A DNA stretch of 33,047 bases, from the IMG/VR virus record IMGVR_UViG_3300040801_005752, positions 1 through 33,047 of that record. One strand, given 5' to 3'. This DNA is from a virus. This document shows positions 30,002 to 33,047 of the stretch, piece by piece (position 1 is the stretch's first letter; every line of letters starts with the position of its first letter). A model generated the notes under the pieces. The model made no database searches. It saw nothing but the letters and a program-made list of their open reading frames with translations, and was not told the DNA's origin. A program made the position numbers and the translations under genes.

Positions 30002-30535
30002 TCACTCCCCCCGATCGAAGAGGACGAAGGAGGGGTCGTCGATGTTCCGAGCCAGAGCCTCCCGTCGCATGTCGTCGACCGTCTTCTGAATGTGATGGCG
30101 GCGCAGCGTGGCCCAGGACTTGTTGTTGTGGTCCATGGCCTGCCAGTGGTGCTTCAGGTCGTGCTTCCAGAGGAGCTCGGGAAGCCGGATCGCGGCGACC
30201 ACCAGGGCGCGGGCTGCAGCCACGGCGCCCTCCGTGCCGGTGAAGGTGACGCGACCCCCATCGGTCAGGGTCGGCTCGGTCTCGGTGAGCTCCCCGATCA
30301 TGTTGACGATGTCGAGGTCGGACTGCATCGGAATGCGGCTGACGACGGTCAGGCTCTCCTCGGTCATCTTGACGATGGAGCGGTCCCTGGCCTTGTTCGC
30401 CAACTCGTTGTGCTTGGACAGAACATCGAGAATCACCACTCGAGCATCGGCCAGATCCTCCAGGGTGTCGAGGGGGGCGGCCTCGCCAGCCAGATTCCGA
30501 AGGTGGGCGATCTGGGTGGTCAGTTGCTTGCTCAT
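30002..30535 (-). CDS. Divergent DUF2786-like paralogue (177 aa)
   Basis: ATG at 30533-30535 with AGAAAGGA seven bases upstream. It can be aligned by eye with the DUF2786 gene at 26451-27179. IAHLRNLAGEAAPLDTLEDL and ILDVLSKHNELANKARDRS correspond to IRRVRALRAKANDEAATEAE and ARLITKHDLSEEMLREQ. Near the end, LWKHDLKHHWQAMD then SWATLRRHHI correspond to SWKKALKERWEEMD then SWAKLRSDYI. The shared 'W-K-x-x-L-K-x-x-W-x-x-M-D' and 'S-W-A-x-L-R' positions argue for common ancestry. The canonical 'A-K-A' signature at the front is degraded. Function unknown. Confidence 0.72.
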   Translation of the reverse strand: MSKQLTTQIAHLRNLAGEAAPLDTLEDLADARVVILDVLSKHNELANKARDRSIVKMTEESLTVVSRIPMQSDLDIVNMIGELTETEPTLTDGGRVTFTGTEGAVAAARALVVAAIRLPELLWKHDLKHHWQAMDHNNKSWATLRRHHIQKTVDDMRREALARNIDDPSFVLFDRGE

Positions 30536-30578
30536 CGTTTTGTCCTTTCTGGTGGGCCCCTGCGGCCCGGTAACAACA

Positions 30579-30607
30579 CTTATGCCCAGTTCCGCGGCAG
30601 AAGTAAA
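30579..30607 (-). promoter_or_regulatory. Early promoter-like motif P30 (TTTACT-17-CATAAG)
   Basis: TTTACT (30607-30602), 17 bp, CATAAG (30584-30579) on the minus strand. The flanks are CCACTTTACTTCTGC upstream and GGGCATAAGTGTTGTTACC downstream. The leader has a GGGCC / GGCCC stem (30554-30558 with 30564-30568) and then AGAAAGGA (30550-30543). Confidence 0.78.
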
Positions 30608-30610
30608 GTG

Positions 30611-30636
30611 GAAAAGTTGCCCCGAGGCAACTTTTC
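30611..30636 (-). terminator. Terminator hairpin upstream of P30
   Basis: GAAAAGTTGCC and GGCAACTTTTC form a perfect 11-bp stem with a four-base loop, five bases after the stop of the 282-aa gene. The CTTTTC arm serves as a short T-tract and the structure is symmetric, so it may work in both directions. It ends three bases before the -35 of P30. Confidence 0.75.
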
Positions 30637-30641
30637 TTCGC

Positions 30642-31490
30642 TCAGGCGCCGGAGATCGTCTGTGACGTCACCGTGATCTCCTGCTTGCGGACCATCGGGG
30701 CGTAGTCGTGCATGATGGTGCCGTTCTTGGGGTGGCCCTTCCAGTAGCCCTCGACGAAGTGCCACAGCCCCTCGTGGCCCGGCCGGGCCCGGCCGCCGCT
30801 GGGTGCCCGCTTCCAGTGGGCCCGGCAGAAGTGCAGAGGCATGCTGTCGGTACGAGCTCTGGCCGACTTGGTGGTCGTCTGTGTGGATCCAAGGTTCCAC
30901 GCCACGCGTCGCCAGATGATTGGCACTGCCTCGGGTCCAAGGCGCCTGGCCAGAGCTCGCCTCTGCTGGCGAGGGGGGTTGGTGTGCTCCACGATGCGCG
31001 GCTCGCACAGAAGCGAGCCCATCATGTCCAACACAGTCCCCAGCTGTCCGACGATCTGTCCGCAGTGCTCATGGCTGTAGTCGGGCCGTATCCGTTGAAG
31101 TCGATGGATGGACACCACGTCTACATGCACATCCTGACTTCCGCGATTCAGCTCGGCCAGCGGAAGAAGTCGAGGATCGCCGATCTCGCTCCCTGCAGTG
31201 GACCAGATGCGAGAAGTCTCCCCCCTGGTCCACACCAGGTGAGCCTCGTGAACCATGCGGATGAGGCCGGACAGCCCCTCATGCTCACCAGCCTCGGTCT
31301 CGTAGATCAGAAACCTGGCCGGATGCCGAGTGCTGGCCTCGTACGCTCCGTTCTGTCGGGAGTTGATCATCGCCCCCTCGCTGGCGGCCCGCAGCACCTC
31401 GAAGGGCACCTCGAAGTGGGCAGCGGTCAGCAGCTGGCCCTTCAGCCTGGTGTCCGCCGCCTCGAAGATCTGCTGGGTCATCGGTCCCAT
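30642..31490 (-). CDS. Early hypothetical protein with repeated HF-x-x-x-(H/Y)-W-K motif (282 aa)
   Basis: The start is the ATG at 31488-31490, five bases after the AAAGGA box. An ATG two codons earlier abuts that box directly and is less likely. The C-terminal half contains PRQQRRALARRLGPEAVPII, then LHFCRAHWKRAPSG and GLWHFVEGYWKGHPKNGTIM. This is a 'R-R-x-x-x-R-x-G ... H-W ... G-x-W' layout also seen in conserved phage proteins of unknown function. The N-terminal half is helical (MTQQIFEAADTRLKGQLLTA). It is alone in its unit, transcribed from the divergent region towards the left. Early, probably host-interaction or replication-related. Confidence 0.72.
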   Translation of the reverse strand: MGPMTQQIFEAADTRLKGQLLTAAHFEVPFEVLRAASEGAMINSRQNGAYEASTRHPARFLIYETEAGEHEGLSGLIRMVHEAHLVWTRGETSRIWSTAGSEIGDPRLLPLAELNRGSQDVHVDVVSIHRLQRIRPDYSHEHCGQIVGQLGTVLDMMGSLLCEPRIVEHTNPPRQQRRALARRLGPEAVPIIWRRVAWNLGSTQTTTKSARARTDSMPLHFCRAHWKRAPSGGRARPGHEGLWHFVEGYWKGHPKNGTIMHDYAPMVRKQEITVTSQTISGA

Positions 31491-31529
31491 GGTCATCCTT
31501 TCTTGGGTCTGAGCATCATGCCCACAACC

Positions 31530-31558
31530 AGCATGCCTTGTGATAAGGCAGAAGTAAA
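31530..31558 (-). promoter_or_regulatory. Divergent early promoter-like motif, leftward (TTTACT-17-CATGCT)
   Basis: TTTACT (31558-31553), 17 bp, CATGCT (31535-31530) on the minus strand. The -10 is weaker than in other members. Its -35 lies 23 bp from the -35 of the rightward promoter, and the two -35 regions form an inverted repeat AAGTAAAG / CTTTACTT. Confidence 0.6.
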
Positions 31559-31581
31559 GTCCGAAGAGTTGCCCTCACCGC

Positions 31582-31610
31582 TTTACTTTTGGGCACTTGT
31601 GGGGCAGAAG
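31582..31610 (+). promoter_or_regulatory. Divergent early promoter-like motif, rightward (TTTACT-17-CAGAAG)
   Basis: TTTACT (31582-31587), 17 bp, CAGAAG (31605-31610) on the plus strand, flanked by CCGCTTTACTTTTGG. The leader continues to AGAAAGGA before the ATG at 31638. A remnant of the terminator arm (GAAGAGTTGCCC, 31563-31574) lies upstream. Confidence 0.6.
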
Positions 31611-31637
31611 GAGGTTGTCAACTCAGAAAGGACCGAC

Positions 31638-32024
31638 ATGACCTGCTCCCCCCGAGACGCCGATGCTGTGTACATCACTCCCGGCGGCAACGTGCTGCAC
31701 GTGGTTCACGACGCCCGTGCGACGTTCGTCTACCTGAATTCTATCCCGGGCGCGATGTTCTCCCTCAACCCGGAGTCGTTCAACGACAGGCCAGCAGCCG
31801 CCCACTCGCTGCTTCGGGGTATCGACGCGCTGGAGGGGGGCATGTCCGAGCAGGTCGAGGCGCTGCTGGGGGACTACTCTCGCATGTCGCTGCGGGTCCG
31901 CCGGGTGGGGCACGTCACCGAGCTCGTCGAGTTCAGCGGCCGCGTCGCTGTCGTCATCTACATGCCGCTCGAGTTCTCGGCTCAGGCTCTGGCTGCGGCT
32001 CTTGTGCCGTATCTGGCCCCGTGA
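31638..32024 (+). CDS. Hypothetical protein on the divergent strand (128 aa)
   Basis: ATG at 31638 with AGAAAGGA five bases upstream, the early leader motif. Sequence MTCSPRDADAVYITPGGNVL with a beta-strand core (LHVVHDARATFVYLNSIPGA, RVAVVIYMPLEFSAQALAAA). The stop overlaps the next gene by GTGA. No family recognised. The compact strand-rich layout and its operon partner suggest a soluble cytoplasmic role. Confidence 0.75.
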   Translation: MTCSPRDADAVYITPGGNVLHVVHDARATFVYLNSIPGAMFSLNPESFNDRPAAAHSLLRGIDALEGGMSEQVEALLGDYSRMSLRVRRVGHVTELVEFSGRVAVVIYMPLEFSAQALAAALVPYLAP

Positions 32025-32551
32025 ACATCTTCGCCCTGGACCCCGACCCCCGGCGCTGCGCTCAGGCCCACGCCAACACACATGTCGTCAAGATGCCGAC
32101 GGAGATGGGGCAGATGATGTCGACCGCGCTGCGGGGGGTCGTTTCTTCCGATCTCGCTGACTCCCTGGGTGTCTACCGCGTGACCCATCCGCGCCACCCC
32201 TCGACGCTCTGGGTGGGCGAGACGCGAGACAACTGGCTGTGGGGCACCGAGCTTCTCGCCGAGCTCTGCGCCGAGTACCGCCACCGCTACGGTCGTCATC
32301 GGGGCGAGGGCCACGCCACGGCTCGCCTCATCCCCACTTTTCAGGCTGCTGCACACCACATCCCCCCGGGGCCCCTCACCCCCTGGGCCATGGCTCTGCC
32401 AGACGACCTCAAGCGGCATCATCCTGTGCTGGCCTATCGACACTACTACGTTCGGGACAAGGCGCATCTGCTCAAGTACAGGGACAGAGAGCCCCCCTTC
32501 TGGATCACCACCCTGGGGGGTTTTGCTCAAGTGGTTGATTTGCAAGGGTAA
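32021..32551 (+). CDS. Pyrimidine dimer DNA glycosylase-like protein (176 aa), GTG start
   Basis: The GTG at 32021 overlaps the previous stop by GTGA. The longer frame starting further left is shadow. The start MNIFALDPDPRRCAQAHANT then HVVKMPTEMGQMMSTALRG matches a widespread phage family that begins 'M-N-I-x-x-L-(D/S)-x-D-P-x-x-A-A-x-x-x-x-x-x-H-V-V-K-M'. The C-terminal HPVLAYRHYYVRDKAHLLKY then PPFWI fits the family's 'Y-R-x-Y-Y-x-x-x-K' ending. Databases often label this family pyrimidine dimer DNA glycosylase, but activity in phages is mostly unproven. A role in DNA repair or nucleotide handling is possible. Confidence 0.8.
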   Translation: MNIFALDPDPRRCAQAHANTHVVKMPTEMGQMMSTALRGVVSSDLADSLGVYRVTHPRHPSTLWVGETRDNWLWGTELLAELCAEYRHRYGRHRGEGHATARLIPTFQAAAHHIPPGPLTPWAMALPDDLKRHHPVLAYRHYYVRDKAHLLKYRDREPPFWITTLGGFAQVVDLQG

Positions 32552-32559
32552 CTTTCCGC

Positions 32560-32588
32560 TTTACTTGTGCAGCCCTGCGCCCCATACT
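32560..32588 (+). promoter_or_regulatory. Rightward early promoter-like motif (TTTACT-17-CATACT)
   Basis: TTTACT (32560-32565), 17 bp, CATACT (32583-32588) on the plus strand, with the flank GGGTAACTTTCCG upstream, which resembles the right arm of the early terminators. The leader carries AGAAAGGA before the ATG at 32630. Confidence 0.72.
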
Positions 32589-32629
32589 GGTTGGGTCAAC
32601 AGGTTCCGACAACACAGAAAGGACCACCC

Positions 32630-33047
32630 ATGTCTGCCCCACTTCACGAGGCTCAGAACCTCCCTCCCGACGCCGAGGTCACGGCCGAGAACATCTCGGT
32701 CATCGAGACCCGTCATCTTCTGAACGTGTTCAACGCCCTCACAGGCAAGAGCGTGAAGAAGTTTCGGTCCCGTGCCGAGGGGGAGAAGCGCGTGCTGAAG
32801 GTGCTCGAAGACACCAACCACGTTCTCCACGCCGACGGCACCGTGGCCCCGGCGGGGACCGGGCATGGCGGCCCCCACGTCGCTGGGACCCTTGACATCA
32901 ACGACTCACCGGAGGATACTGAACCCATGGAAAACTTCGACATGACCGAGACTGTCGAGAAGGACGAGGCGAGCACCCAGGAGGCCGCCGAGACGGACGA
33001 GGCGAGCATCCAGGAGGCCGCCGAGACGGACGAGGCGAGCACCCAGG
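32630..33047 (+). CDS. Acidic repeat protein, 3' end missing
   Basis: ATG at 32630 with AGAAAGGA six bases upstream. The frame is open for 139 codons to the right edge. Residues about 24-60 hold ETRHLLNVFNALTGKSVKKF and RAEGEKRVLKVLEDTN, a short helical motif ('L-x-x-x-x-N-x-x-T-G-K-x-x-K-K-F-x-S-R') seen in several phage and plasmid proteins. From residue 112 an acidic 11-residue repeat (DEASTQEAAET) begins. The product may be long and largely disordered outside the first 60 residues. Function unknown. Confidence 0.75.
   Translation, partial: MSAPLHEAQNLPPDAEVTAENISVIETRHLLNVFNALTGKSVKKFRSRAEGEKRVLKVLEDTNHVLHADGTVAPAGTGHGGPHVAGTLDINDSPEDTEPMENFDMTETVEKDEASTQEAAETDEASIQEAAETDEASTQ
32963..33047. 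repeat. 33-bp in-frame tandem repeat, 2.6 copies, at the right edge
   Basis: Units at 32963-32995 and 32996-33028 are nearly identical (GACGAGGCGAGCA then CCCAGGAGGCCGCC), and a third copy is cut by the window edge at 33047. The array encodes acidic 11-residue repeats, and the array length may vary between isolates. Confidence 0.9.

Noticed and set aside
32713-33042. A minus-strand frame opposite the acidic repeat gene
   Set aside because: It is the antisense of the 33-bp repeats (SSVSAASW-like repeats) and has no supported start.
1-33047. tRNA, rRNA, integrase, attachment sites or lysis genes
   Set aside because: No cloverleaf-like stem set, integrase motif, holin-like two-helix protein or endolysin motif was recognised in any frame examined by eye. 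They may exist outside the window.

Overview
The window is a GC-rich piece of a double-stranded DNA tailed phage (or a closely related prophage). It has siphovirus architecture: a tape-measure protein of about 1,112 residues, a major tail protein, a frameshifted tail assembly chaperone pair and a lambda-J-like tail tip protein, with no contractile sheath. The J-like tip, the NlpC/P60-like tip protein and the Shine-Dalgarno and -35/-10 style signals point to a Gram-negative host with high GC content. An alphaproteobacterial host is a weak inference from the tail-tip families. No integrase, repressor, DNA polymerase, holin or endolysin is visible, so the genome is probably incomplete here. Genes run off both edges and the right edge lies inside a tandem repeat.

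Layout. Positions 1-21597 are one long minus-strand morphogenesis block. Read right to left it holds terminase small and large subunits, portal, scaffold-like protein, major capsid protein, a 208-aa unknown protein, a zinc-ribbon protein, head completion, head closure, a Mu-F-type minor head protein, a gp10-like protein, tail terminator, major tail protein, chaperones G and G-T, tape measure, two minor tail proteins, an NlpC-like protein, the J-like tip, a fibre, and small Ig/FN3-like surface proteins. Most junctions are ATGA/TGATG overlaps, which implies translational coupling. Positions 21598-22022 are non-coding and carry two tandem repeat arrays and a pseudoknot-like inverted-repeat set. 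Positions 22023-25287 hold a VRR-NUC-like nuclease and a Toprim-helicase replication protein, separated by a structured 457-bp non-coding stretch that may be the origin. Positions 25424-31490 hold thirteen mostly unrecognised small early genes in short minus-strand operons. Positions 31638-33047 hold three genes on the plus strand, divergent from the rest.

The most striking signal is regulatory. Ten sites share a promoter-like motif (TTTACT, exactly 17 bp, CATAAG-like). They lie in front of nearly every inferred transcription unit, both early and late and on both strands. In the early region three sites form a compact cassette: stop codon, hairpin terminator, -35, -10, leader hairpin, AGAAAGGA ribosome-binding site, start codon. 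The cassette looks duplicated, and remnants of its terminator arm remain next to the plus-strand promoters. Other points of interest are a -1 frameshift site with two overlapping heptamers in the tail chaperone, a pair of divergent DUF2786-type paralogues, a 23-glycine run in the tape measure, and a hairpin that occludes a ribosome-binding site.

All family names rest on recognising motifs by eye. No database search or folding program was run.
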